Positions 1-7,388 of a stretch of DNA of 64,000 nt are shown here, in pieces (positions within the stretch are counted from its first letter, which is position 1; each line of letters starts with the position of its first letter). Both the position numbers and the translations under genes were made by a program. Origin of the DNA: JAXMAZ01 sp046350115 (GTDB lineage: Bacteria > Planctomycetota > Planctomycetia > Gemmatales > Gemmataceae); NCBI GenBank assembly GCA_046350115.1, contig JAXMAZ010000024.1:44060-108059 (forward strand). Direction: 5' to 3'. The notes beneath the pieces are model-generated. The model did no database searches, had not been told where the DNA came from, and saw only the letters and a program-made list of their open reading frames with translations.

Positions 1-1
1 T

Positions 2-334
2 GAACTGGACCAGTGCCCGAACGGCATCGTCGGGCTGGAGACGTTCCTGCCGATCAGCGTCACGCACCTGGTCGAGCCGGGCCACCTCACCTGGCCGCAA
101 CTGATCGAGAAGATGACGGTCAACCCGGCGGCGGTGCTCGGCATCGACCGCGGCACCCTGAAGCCCGGGGCGGTGGCGGACGTGACCGTCATTGACCCGA
201 AGGCGAAGTGGACGATCGACAAGCGGGAGTTCAAGTCGAAGAGCCGGAACACCCCGTACGACGGCTGGCCCGTCACCGGCCGGGCGGTGGCGACGATCGT
301 CGGCGGGGAGGTCAAGATGAGCCGCCTCGGCTGA
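2..334 (+). CDS. pyrC: Dihydroorotase, C-terminal part (gene starts before the window)
   Basis: The window opens inside an ORF reading ELDQCPNGIVGLETFLP and ending at the TGA before position 335, about 110 residues. The GIVGLET block, followed by a 'NPAAVLGIDRGTLKPGAVADVTVIDP' type segment and a late 'SKSRNTPYDGW' stretch, is typical of the C-terminal third of bacterial dihydroorotases of the amidohydrolase superfamily. These close carbamoyl-aspartate to dihydroorotate in pyrimidine synthesis. The metal-binding N-terminal half lies outside the window, so activity cannot be judged. carA, which makes the carbamoyl phosphate used by the same pathway, lies 7 kb downstream but is not linked in an operon. 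Identification is good; the symbol is by family. Confidence 0.85.
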   Translation, partial: ELDQCPNGIVGLETFLPISVTHLVEPGHLTWPQLIEKMTVNPAAVLGIDRGTLKPGAVADVTVIDPKAKWTIDKREFKSKSRNTPYDGWPVTGRAVATIVGGEVKMSRLG

Positions 335-408
335 CCCGGCGGCCGAAAGTTTGACAGCCGTCCGACGGCCGGTTAGCCTGGGCCATCCCGGTTCGTGGAG
401 GTCAGGCC

Positions 409-819
409 ATGAAGCCGTTCGGCCGGCTTGTGGTGGTCGCGGGCTGTGCGGTCCTCTTTCTCATCTTCTACAACCTGGGCGAGTCGCGGGACTCCCGGCT
501 GGCCCGGGAGGGCGGCCCTGTCCTGGTCCAGCAGGCGGTCGCCGCGACGACCCAGGCGGCGGCCGGGCTGCTTGTGCTGCTGGCCGGGTTCGACCTGCTG
601 TTCCGGCGGTCCGCCGGGTGGCCGCCGGCCCGGGAGGTGGTCGGCCCGGTCCTGGCTTTGCTCGGCGGCCTCATGCTGGCCCGGCCGGAGTGGGCGGTCG
701 TGGTCGTGTTCGGAGTTGTCGCGGTGACGTATGTCGTGTGCGACCCGCTCGCCCGCCGGTGGGGCTGGGCGTCGCCGCCGACGGTCGCCGTTACACCGGA
801 GTCGGCAGGGCCGACCTGA
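409..819 (+). CDS. Small hypothetical membrane protein
   Basis: 136 residues from the ATG at 409. Hydrophobic segments lie at about residues 5-22, 48-64 and 80-110, so three or four membrane spans are likely, with short charged loops (ESRDSRLAREGG after the first span). The last 25 residues are soluble and rich in Pro and Thr. I recognise no domain. It starts 74 bases after the dihydroorotase stop on the same strand and may share its transcript. It ends just before the convergent trehalose-phosphate genes. The overlapping frames of similar length have the skewed Arg/Pro composition of shadow frames in GC-rich DNA, while this frame has a clean membrane pattern. Confidence 0.6.
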   Translation: MKPFGRLVVVAGCAVLFLIFYNLGESRDSRLAREGGPVLVQQAVAATTQAAAGLLVLLAGFDLLFRRSAGWPPAREVVGPVLALLGGLMLARPEWAVVVVFGVVAVTYVVCDPLARRWGWASPPTVAVTPESAGPT

Positions 820-850
820 CCCCGCCAGGTCCGCAGCGGCTACGGGGCCG

Positions 851-1624
851 TCACCCCAGGGTTTCGACCGCCCACCGCAGGAACTCCGTCACCTGCTCCG
901 GCCCGTCCACCCGGTACTGGGCGGCCGTCGGCCGGGGCGGGCCGACCAGCACCGTCAGCCCGTCGGTCGCCGCCCGGAACCCGTCCTCGTCCGTCTGGTC
1001 GTCGCCGAAGAACACCGGCAACCCGCCCCCGAGTCTGGGCGTCAACCACTCGATCGCCCGCCCCTTGTGCCAGTCCACCGCCGGCCGCACCTCCAGCACC
1101 ATCTTCCCCGGCCGCAGCACGAACCGGTCCCGGTGCGGCTCGTGCAACCGGCGGACGGTCGCCTCCACGTCGGGGATGCGGTCCAGGTCGGTCTGCCGGA
1201 AGTGGACGCTGGCGGACAGCCCCTTGTCCTGCACCCACGCCCCCGGGATGCCGGCGACGGCGGCCGACAGCTCGGCGACCAGGGCGGCCAGGTGGGGCCG
1301 CCGCTCGACCGCTTCGGGGTGGCGGAAGTCCAGCCCCGGGCCGGTGATCTCCAGCCCGTGGTTGCCGGCGCAAGCCAGCCCCGGCACCCCGACCCGCGGC
1401 ACCAGGTCGTCCAGTTCCCGGCCGCTGACCACCGCCGCCGCCGACCGGGGATGGGCGTTCAGGGCGTGCAACAGCTCCCGCGCCCCGGGGATCGGCTCGA
1501 CGGCGAACGGCCGGTCGCAGATCGGGGCCAGGGTGCCGTCGAAGTCGAGGTACACCAGCACCCGGGGGGCGGCCCGGAGGCGGTCGCCGACCGCGGCCAG
1601 GTGTTCGGCCAGCGGCCGGGGCAT
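851..1624 (-). CDS. otsB: Trehalose-6-phosphate phosphatase
   Basis: 257 residues of the HAD superfamily. It removes phosphate from trehalose-6-phosphate to give trehalose. Visible motifs: YLDFDGTLAPI near the N terminus (nucleophile and acid/base Asp pair), VVSGRELDDL, GNHGLEI, and FFGDDQTDEDGF near residue 210, the trehalose-phosphatase version of the HAD metal-binding motif. The ATG at 1624 overlaps the TGA of the upstream synthase gene by one base, so the two are translationally coupled. A much longer ORF covers the same stretch in this frame, but its first part is a shadow of otsA; the start at 1624 begins MPRPLAEHLAAVG and fits the family. Synthase and phosphatase together complete the OtsAB route. 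Confidence 0.92.
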   Translation of the reverse strand: MPRPLAEHLAAVGDRLRAAPRVLVYLDFDGTLAPICDRPFAVEPIPGARELLHALNAHPRSAAAVVSGRELDDLVPRVGVPGLACAGNHGLEITGPGLDFRHPEAVERRPHLAALVAELSAAVAGIPGAWVQDKGLSASVHFRQTDLDRIPDVEATVRRLHEPHRDRFVLRPGKMVLEVRPAVDWHKGRAIEWLTPRLGGGLPVFFGDDQTDEDGFRAATDGLTVLVGPPRPTAAQYRVDGPEQVTEFLRWAVETLG

Positions 1625-3105
1625 CAGACGTTCTCCGGGAAGTCGAACTTGAGCAGCTCGCTGAGCACCTTCCCGCCCCACCGGTAGACGTTGTGGTGGG
1701 CCAGGTGGTCCCGCATCTTCCGCATCCGCCGCTGCCGGTCCTCGGCCGGCATGTCCGCCGCCTGGGCCATCGCGTCGGCGATCTCGTGGACGGCGAACGG
1801 GTTGACCTGCAGGGCGTCGAACAGTTCCCGGGCACTGCCGGTGAACTGGCTCAGGATGAGCACCCCGTCGTCGTCCGTCCGGCTGGCGATGAACTCCTTG
1901 GCCACCAGGTTCATCCCGTCGTGCAGGCTGCTGACCACCGTGAACCGGGCCAGCCGGTGCAGGGCGGCCATGTCCGCCGGCCCCTGGTGCTCCTTGACGA
2001 ACAGGATCGGCCGCCAGCTCCGGTCCTTCCACTTGAAGTTGATCTCCTCGGCCAGGTTCTCCACCTCGTCCTCGATCCGCTGGTACTCCGGGATGTGGGA
2101 CCGGCTGGGCACCGCCACCTGGACGAACACGAACTTCCGCCGCAGGTCCGGCCGGGTCTCCAGCAGATGATCGACCGCCCGCAGCCGCTGGGGGATGCCC
2201 TTGGTGTAGTCCAGCCGCTCGATCCCCACCCCGATCACCTCCGCCCCCCGGCCGACCCGCTTCCGCCACCTCTGCATGGCGGCGGTGACATCCGGGGAGT
2301 CGGCCAGAGCGGCCTGTTCGGCGAAGTCGATACTGATCGGGAACGGGCGGATCAGGGTCGGCCGGCCGCCGCGGGTGATCTCGAACCGCTCGGTGTCCAC
2401 CCGGGCCTCGATCGTCCGGTCGACCGTGTCCAGGAAGTTCTGGCAGTGGTGCCGGATGTGGAACCCGAGCAGGTCGTTGCCGAGCAGCCCGTCCAGCAGC
2501 TCCTCCTTCCAGGGGAACACCCGGAACACCTCCCGGTTCGGCCAGGGGATGTGCCAGAACTGGGCGACGATCAGCTTGGCGTTGGCCTCCTTGAGCATCC
2601 GCGGCAGCAGGCAGAAGTGGTAGTCCTGGATGAACACGAACGTCGGCTGGTCGCCCGCTTCCTGGAGCACCGCGTCGGCGTACAGCCGGTTCACCTCCTT
2701 GTACCGCTCCCAGTCGGCCGGGCGGAACACCGGCGGCGTGAAGGTGATGTGGCAGAGCGGCCACAGCCCCTGGTTGGCCAGCCCGTAGTAGAACCCCTGC
2801 TCCTGCTCCTTGGTCAGCCACACCCGGCGGAGGGTATAGGTCGGGTTTTCCGGCGGCACGGCGATCCGGTCGAACTCGTCCACCACCTCCCGGTCGGCGT
2901 CCCCGGACCCGTGGGCGATCCAGGTGCCGCCGCTGGCGTCCATGATCGGGTCGATGGCGGTGGCCAGCCCGCTGGCCGGCCGCATCACCTCGATCTGGTC
3001 GCCGGCGTACCGGTGGATGACCGGCTCCCGGTTGGCCACCACGATGAACTTGTACCCGGTCATCCGGGCGGCAATCAGGTTCTGAAGGGCGTGGCGGGTC
3101 CACAT
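1624..3105 (-). CDS. otsA: Trehalose-6-phosphate synthase (glycosyltransferase family 20)
   Basis: 493 residues. It transfers glucose from a nucleotide sugar to glucose-6-phosphate. The N-terminal 'FIVVANREP' strand, 'DYHFCLLPRML', 'FWHIPWPNREVFRVFPW', 'GFHIRHHCQNFLDTV', 'IGVGIERLDYTKGIPQRLRA' and the C-terminal 'SSLHDGMNLVAKEFIASR' with a following Asp-rich loop are the classic GT20 landmarks, including the Asp of DYxF and the Arg/Lys of ERLDYTKG. The start at 3105 gives MWTRHALQNLIAARMTGYKF; a second Met 14 residues in (3063) is possible. A related GT20 activity such as glucosylglycerol-phosphate synthase cannot be excluded by eye, but the coupled trehalose phosphatase favours OtsA. Confidence 0.9.
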   Translation of the reverse strand: MWTRHALQNLIAARMTGYKFIVVANREPVIHRYAGDQIEVMRPASGLATAIDPIMDASGGTWIAHGSGDADREVVDEFDRIAVPPENPTYTLRRVWLTKEQEQGFYYGLANQGLWPLCHITFTPPVFRPADWERYKEVNRLYADAVLQEAGDQPTFVFIQDYHFCLLPRMLKEANAKLIVAQFWHIPWPNREVFRVFPWKEELLDGLLGNDLLGFHIRHHCQNFLDTVDRTIEARVDTERFEITRGGRPTLIRPFPISIDFAEQAALADSPDVTAAMQRWRKRVGRGAEVIGVGIERLDYTKGIPQRLRAVDHLLETRPDLRRKFVFVQVAVPSRSHIPEYQRIEDEVENLAEEINFKWKDRSWRPILFVKEHQGPADMAALHRLARFTVVSSLHDGMNLVAKEFIASRTDDDGVLILSQFTGSARELFDALQVNPFAVHEIADAMAQAADMPAEDRQRRMRKMRDHLAHHNVYRWGGKVLSELLKFDFPENV

Positions 3106-3288
3106 GAGGACGGCTCCGGGGCGACGGGCGGGTGGGCCGTCCGGGACGGACGGACGCGGGGCAGCGACGGCCGGCGGCCGGTTACGGGGGCGGGTGGTGC
3201 GCGGGTTGGACGTGGCGAGTCATCGGACAGCTATTATATCCGGCCGACGGACCCGACCCCAACCCGGCCGACGGTCGCACGCCTCTTG

Positions 3289-3378
3289 TTCCCCCTCTCC
3301 GCTTCGGGGAGGGGGGGAGGGGTTACAGCCGCGATCCCTCCCCCCCCGACCCCCTCCCCGAAACGGAGAGGAGGAGGA
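3289..3378. repeat. Family A palindromic repeat, short copy (in the 3106-3552 gap)
   Basis: The 447-base gap between the divergent otsA and ferredoxin genes holds no gene. It contains an imperfect inverted repeat with a left arm around 3289-3322 (core CCCTCTCCGCTTCGGGGAGG) and a right arm around 3338-3378 (CCCCTCCCCGAAACGGAGAG). The same sequence recurs at 10435-10581, 19594-19727 and, as a half copy, at 41600-41628. Translated, it gives the meaningless 'SPLRGGGEG' peptides often mistaken for small proteins. The internal loop is shorter than in the 10.4 and 19.6 kb copies. Confidence 0.75.
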
Positions 3379-3450
3379 AAGACAACCCCGGCCCAACCCG
3401 GCCGCCCGGTCCGGAAAATGGGCTGACGAACCGCCCCCGGGCGGGCCGAT

Positions 3451-3478
3451 CAACGGGTCATAACTTGACAACCCGTTG
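3451..3478 (+). promoter_or_regulatory. Inverted repeat around a TTGACA box upstream of the ferredoxin gene
   Basis: CAACGGGT (3451-3458) and ACCCGTTG (3471-3478) form a perfect 8-base inverted repeat with a 12-base spacer. The hexamer TTGACA (3465-3470), a perfect vegetative -35 box, lies inside the spacer. A TGCTAAA that could serve as -10 begins 13 bases later, which is a short spacing. The ferredoxin start is 75 bases downstream. An operator overlapping a promoter is an inference; no regulator is known. Confidence 0.35.
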
Positions 3479-3552
3479 GGGTTTGCTAAAGGGAGGGGAG
3501 ACACCGCCCGACACCGGGCGGCCGCCCCCTCGCAGACGAAAGGGATCGTTCG

Positions 3553-3861
3553 ATGGCGCACATCGTCACGGCCAACTGTCACGACTGCAAGTACACCGAC
3601 TGCTGCGTGGTCTGTCCGGTGGAGTGCTTCTACCAGGACGAGGACATGCTGTACATCGACCCGAACGACTGCATCGACTGCGAGGCGTGCGTCCCGGAGT
3701 GCCCGGTCGAGGCGATCTACGCCGAGGCCAACGTGCCCAGCCAGTGGACCAGCTACATCCAGCTGAACAAGGACAAGTGCGACGCCCTGAAGGGGTCCGG
3801 CGGGCACATCACCGAGAAGCAGGACGCCAAGGAGGGGCCGGGCTGCTCCGGCAAGAAATAG
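3553..3861 (+). CDS. fdxA: 7Fe (3Fe-4S/4Fe-4S) ferredoxin
   Basis: 102 residues. A small cytoplasmic electron carrier. The first cluster motif has Cys at about 9, 17 and 21 (C-x7-C-x3-CP, with extra Cys at 12 and 18), followed by 'CIDCEACVPECPVEAIY', the canonical C-x2-C-x2-C-x3-CP. This spacing is that of Azotobacter-type 7Fe ferredoxins with one 3Fe-4S and one 4Fe-4S cluster. The Lys/Gly/Cys-rich tail (GPGCSGKK) is short for the family. It is monocistronic as far as can be seen: a divergent gene upstream, and a 28-base inverted repeat beginning inside its stop codon before ferrochelatase. The electron partner is not evident from the neighbours. Confidence 0.93.
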   Translation: MAHIVTANCHDCKYTDCCVVCPVECFYQDEDMLYIDPNDCIDCEACVPECPVEAIYAEANVPSQWTSYIQLNKDKCDALKGSGGHITEKQDAKEGPGCSGKK

Positions 3862-3974
3862 TCCTCAAGTCGTCAGGTCTTCAAGTCCTCAAGTCCCGAG
3901 CTGAGACCCCGGGCGGACCGTCTACGATAGTCTTGGCCGGGTTCTCGACTTGAAGACCTGACGACTTGAGGACT
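3860..3974. repeat. 28-base perfect inverted repeat between ferredoxin and ferrochelatase genes
   Basis: The left arm at 3860-3887 starts inside the ferredoxin TAG stop. The right arm at 3947-3974 ends two bases before the hemH ATG. The arms are perfectly complementary over 28 bases and are themselves built of a repeating CAAGTC / TCAAGTC motif (another CTCAAGTC follows the left arm). The 59-base loop has no ORF. On RNA it would form a long hairpin whose 3' arm sits right at the hemH start, where it could hide the ribosome-binding region. Confidence 0.85.
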
Positions 3975-3976
3975 TG

Positions 3977-4963
3977 ATGACCGGGATTTTGCTCATCCAG
4001 CTCGGCACCCCGGACGCCCCGACGGCGGCCGCCCTCAAGCCGTACCTGCGGCAGTTCCTGTCCGACCCGCGGGTGATCCAGAACCAGGGGCTGAAGTGGC
4101 GGCTGATCCTGAACGGGATCATCCTCCGCACCCGCCCGGCCCAGTCGGCCGCCAAGTACGCCCGCATCTGGGACGAGAAGACCGGCTCCCCTCTGTTGCA
4201 TTGGACCAAGCGGCAGACGGAGTTGCTCCAGCGGCGGTTCCCGGACGTGCCGGTGCGGTTCGGCATGATGGTCGGCAACCCGTCGGTCGAGAAGGCGGTG
4301 ACGGAGATGGTCGCCGCCGGGGTGGACCGGCTGATCGCGCTGCCGCTGTTCCCGCAGTACTCCTCGACGACCACCGCCAGCGCCACGGACGCCTTGGCCA
4401 AGGTGATGCTCAAGCTGCCGGTGGTGCCGGCGGTGCGGTGGGTGCCGGCGTACCCGGACCACCCGGCGTACATCGCGGCGGCGGCGGCCGTCATCCGGGA
4501 CGACCTGGCGAAGTTGCCGTGGCGGCCGGAGCACGTCCTCATCAGCTACCACGGGTTGCCGCAGAAGTACGCCCAGCGGGGCGACCCGTATGCCGCCCAG
4601 GCCGTCCGCACGACGCGGGCGCTGGTGGCGGAACTGGGCTGGCCGCGGGACTACTGGACGCAGACGTACCAGTCCCGGTTCGGCCGCGACCCGTGGCTCA
4701 AGCCGTACACCGACGACGTGCTGGAGGGGCTGGCCAAGCGGGGGGTGAAGCGGGTGGCGGTGGCGCTACCCGGGTTCACCGCCGACTGCCTGGAGACGGT
4801 GGACGAGATCGGCACCGAGAGCCGGGAGGTGTTCGAGCACGCCGGCGGCGAGCACCTGCGGGCCGTCCCGTGTTTGAACGACCACCCGAAGTGGATCGAC
4901 GCGCTGGCGGCGCTGGTGCGGGAGGAAGGTCAGGGCTGGTTGAAAGCGAGCGGCGGGGATTGA
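3977..4963 (+). CDS. hemH: Ferrochelatase
   Basis: 328 residues. It inserts Fe2+ into protoporphyrin IX (or coproporphyrin III in some lineages) in the last part of haem synthesis. Landmarks: N-terminal 'GILLIQLGTPDAP', 'ALPLFPQYSSTTTAS', 'HVLISYHGLPQKY' with the metal-binding His, 'YQSRFGRDPWLKPYT', and 'ALPGFTADCLETVDEI' with the catalytic Glu. Length and order fit the bacterial enzyme. The ATG at 3977 directly follows the right arm of the 28-base inverted repeat; a TTG at 3974 is the only in-frame extension. The 3' end overlaps by about 34 bases the tail of the convergent IS-interrupted gene. Confidence 0.93.
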   Translation: MTGILLIQLGTPDAPTAAALKPYLRQFLSDPRVIQNQGLKWRLILNGIILRTRPAQSAAKYARIWDEKTGSPLLHWTKRQTELLQRRFPDVPVRFGMMVGNPSVEKAVTEMVAAGVDRLIALPLFPQYSSTTTASATDALAKVMLKLPVVPAVRWVPAYPDHPAYIAAAAAVIRDDLAKLPWRPEHVLISYHGLPQKYAQRGDPYAAQAVRTTRALVAELGWPRDYWTQTYQSRFGRDPWLKPYTDDVLEGLAKRGVKRVAVALPGFTADCLETVDEIGTESREVFEHAGGEHLRAVPCLNDHPKWIDALAALVREEGQGWLKASGGD

Positions 4964-5135
4964 AGCCGTCGTCCAGTCCGCCGGCCCCACCACCGGGCGA
5001 CCAACCCGACGAGGGCGCCCCAGCCGGCGGACAGGCCGACAAGCCAGGGGAGCGACTTCCGCGGCGGGATGTCCCAGACTCGCACCCGCGATACTGTCGG
5101 GCCGCCGGTGATGACGCCTGTACCGTCCGCCGTTA
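4930..5135 (-). pseudogene. C-terminal remnant of the IS630-interrupted beta-propeller-like membrane protein gene
   Basis: Read on the minus strand from the IS630 left end, this segment continues the frame of the 6150-7272 gene exactly: it encodes ADGTGVITGGPTVSRVRVWD, then IPPRKSLPWLVGLSAGWGAL, a C-terminal membrane span and an Arg-rich tail ending at 4930. The 'VWDIPPRKSL' plus hydrophobic segment ending is a familiar C terminus of Gemmataceae WD40-like membrane proteins. Joining both halves at the TA target (codon CTA) gives an uninterrupted reading frame. The gene end overlaps hemH convergently. Confidence 0.85.
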
Positions 5136-6147
5136 GAGCGGTTTGCAGTTGGTTGTAGCGCGGTCGGGGCGGATCGGGTATGACGGAGCCAATCCCGGAG
5201 GGTTGGCCATGCGGGCGTACTCGGCGGACTTGCGGTCGCGGGTGCTGGCGGCGGTTCAGGGTGGGCAGTCGCCGCCGGCGGTGGCCGAGCGGTTCGGGGT
5301 GAGCGCGTCGTGGGTGCGGCGGGTCCGCCAGCGGCACCGGGACGGCGGGGAGACGAGCCCGCGGCGGCGGGGCACCGGCGGCAAGCACTGGCGGCCGACG
5401 GGGACCGCATCCGGCAGGCCATCGCCGCCGACCCGGACGCCACCCTGGCCGAGTTGAAGGCCCGGCTCGACCTGGCGGTCAGCCTGGCCACCCTCTGGCG
5501 GGCCATCGCCCGGCTCGGGCTGACGCTCAAAAGTCGGTCCGCGCGGCCGAGCAGGACCGCCCGGACGTAGCCGCCGCCCGCGCCGCCTGGCGGACCGCCC
5601 AGACCGCCCTCGACCCGGAGCGGCTGGTGTTCGTGGACGAGACGTGGGCGAGCACGGCCATGAGCCGGCGGATGGCCCGCGGGCGGAGGGGCGAGCGGGT
5701 GGTGTGCCCGGCCCCCACTCGCACTGGAAGACGACCACCTTCGTGGCCGCCCTGCGGAGCGACCGGCTGACCGCCCCGATGGTGATCGACGGGGCCATGA
5801 CCGGCGACCACTTCGTCGCCTACGTGCGGCAGGTGCTGGTGCCCACCCTGCGGGCGGGGGACGTGGTGGTGTGGGACAACCTGGCCTGCCACAGGCGGGC
5901 GGAGGCGCGGGCGGCGGTGGCGGCGGTCGGGGCGGAGGTGCGGTTCCTGCCCGCCTACTCACCCGACCTGAACCCGATCGAGAACGCGTTCAGCAAGCTG
6001 AAGGCGATGCTGCGGGCAGCGGAGGAGCGCGCCATCGACGGGCTGTGGGCGCTCCTCGGCCGATCACTCGACGCCTTCTCCGCCGACGAGTGCCGGAACT
6101 ACTTCCGGCACGCCGGGTACGACGCTACAACCAACTGCAAACCGCTC
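5136..6147 (+). mobile_element. IS630-family insertion sequence, 1012 bp
   Basis: It is bounded by perfect 25-base terminal inverted repeats (GAGCGGTTTGCAGTTGGTTG and five more bases, 5136-5160 and 6123-6147) and flanked on both sides by the dinucleotide TA (5134-5135 and 6148-6149), the target duplication typical of IS630/Tc1-like elements. It sits inside the 3' part of a minus-strand gene. The encoded transposase is frame-disrupted at three places. Confidence 0.95.
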
Positions 6148-6150
6148 TAG
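5209..6150 (+). pseudogene. IS630 transposase, disrupted by three -1 frameshifts
   Basis: The reading frame begins MRAYSADLRSRVLAAVQGGQ with an N-terminal helix-turn-helix (PPAVAERFGVSASWVRRVRQR). It shifts by -1 near 5385, again near 5533 (a run of four A where five are expected: LTLK|KSVRAAEQD) and again near 5720 (a run of five C, before PHSHWKTTTFVAALR). Combined, the pieces give a full IS630 transposase. The DDE residues are seen in LVFVDET, VVVWDNLACHR and YSPDLNPIENAFSKLK. The last shift restores the first frame. Three independent homopolymer deletions suggest a dead copy or sequence errors; one shift alone could have been programmed frameshifting. The stop lies just past the right IR. 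Confidence 0.85.
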
Positions 6151-7272
6151 CCCGAGATACGGGTCGTCGCCTGGATACCGGGCGACGACCTGGGCCGTAT
6201 CGGGATCGACGATCACCTGCCAGTGCTTCACGTCATCCTGCGCAAGCGGGGCGAGGGACGGGTGGAGGGCGGCCAGTTTCTTCTCCACCCAACCGGCCGG
6301 CCGCTCGGATGTCACATGGCACGCCAGCCGTCGGTCCGGCGCCCGTTCAGTCTCGGCCGAGCCGTCCGTACCCGCGAGCAGTACTAGTCGACGGGACACG
6401 TCCTCGCGTCCGGATTCAATGTCGAGCCAGCACAGGGCACAGCCGACATCGGGTATGGATCGGTGGACGACGAGCCTATGTTCGTCGGTGGTGAAATAGG
6501 ATTGGAGTGCACCTGTTTTGAACCTTACTGTTCCGGTGGGCACGTCCCAGAGCGTGTGGTCGAGGTCGAGCAGTAGCCGGCCGTCAGCCGAGAGGGACTC
6601 GGGACCGTCTAGGTTGCTGTCCGGTTGTACCGGGCACCGACCGACCAGTCTGCCCGTATGAAGTTCCCAGACACCTCTCGAGAGGAGGGGAGCCTCATCG
6701 ATCGCGACGAACCGCTTCCCGGCCGAGAGCCGGAAGTAACCGGCCGGGAACGACCGCAGGGTGCGGCCGGAGGGGGCGTCGATCAAGCGGTTCTCATCCG
6801 AGCCGTTAGCAAGCACATGGTACTCGAACGCGGTGCGACCGTCTGGGAGGAGGGAGTAGAAGCCGTCAAATATGAGGGCCGGGAATCGCCACCGTGCGAT
6901 CTCCCGACCGGTTCGAGCGTCCAGTCGTTGACTCGCTCCCCCTTCTTCGGGTGCCGACCCGACCTTATAGTGATGGATCACGACTTGTCCGGCGTCCAGC
7001 TTGAGCATGACACTGTCATCCGACCCGAAGGCCGACCACAACCGCTTGCCGGTCTGGGTGTCCCATCCCTCGAGCGGCCCAGTATGCTCTGGTTGCCAAT
7101 CCAGGGGGCCGTGGATGACAAGGGCAATCCCGTCCGCTGTGACGGCCTCCACCCGGCACCCGTCCGGCACCGGCCACTCGACCCGCGAGGTGACCGGCAG
7201 CAGGGCGTGAAAGCCCCACGTCCCGGCCGCCCAGACGGCAACCGCCAGTCCGACCCACAGGGGTTTTCGCAT
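6064..7272 (-). pseudogene. Membrane-anchored beta-propeller-like protein, 3' end truncated by IS630
   Basis: The gene starts at the ATG at 7272 (MRKPLWVGLAVAVWAAGTWG) behind a good AGGAG eight bases upstream; an N-terminal signal/membrane segment covers about residues 4-28. The body has repeating short motifs such as 'LEGWDTQTGKRLWS', 'RLDARTGREIARWRF', 'LIDAPSGRTLRSFP', 'VWELHTGRLVGRCP' and 'LWDVPTGTVRF', which resemble blades of a WD40/PQQ-like propeller. Genuine sequence ends at 6150 (GDDPYLG plus the TA target). The next 28 residues down to 6064 are read from the IS element. The missing C terminus lies at 4930-5135. The function is unknown. Without the IS the protein would be about 440 residues. 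Confidence 0.8.
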
Positions 7273-7388
7273 CGACCGGACTCCTGGCACCGGATTCGAT
7301 CATACCGCACCGGCATAACGGGTGGGCGTTCCGCTGCGCTTGCGTATCATTCAACTGGTTTGTCCCCAACCCCGCACCGCACCACGAA

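Noticed and set aside
1693..3426. A 577-codon plus-strand frame opposite otsA
   Set aside because: Shadow frame; otsA on the minus strand is unmistakable, and the frame runs into a repeat.
3104..3463. Small ORFs reading SPLRGGGEG-like peptides here and at 10.4, 19.6, 41.6 and 61.6 kb
   Set aside because: They are translations of palindromic repeats on both strands, with no conserved start or coding pattern.
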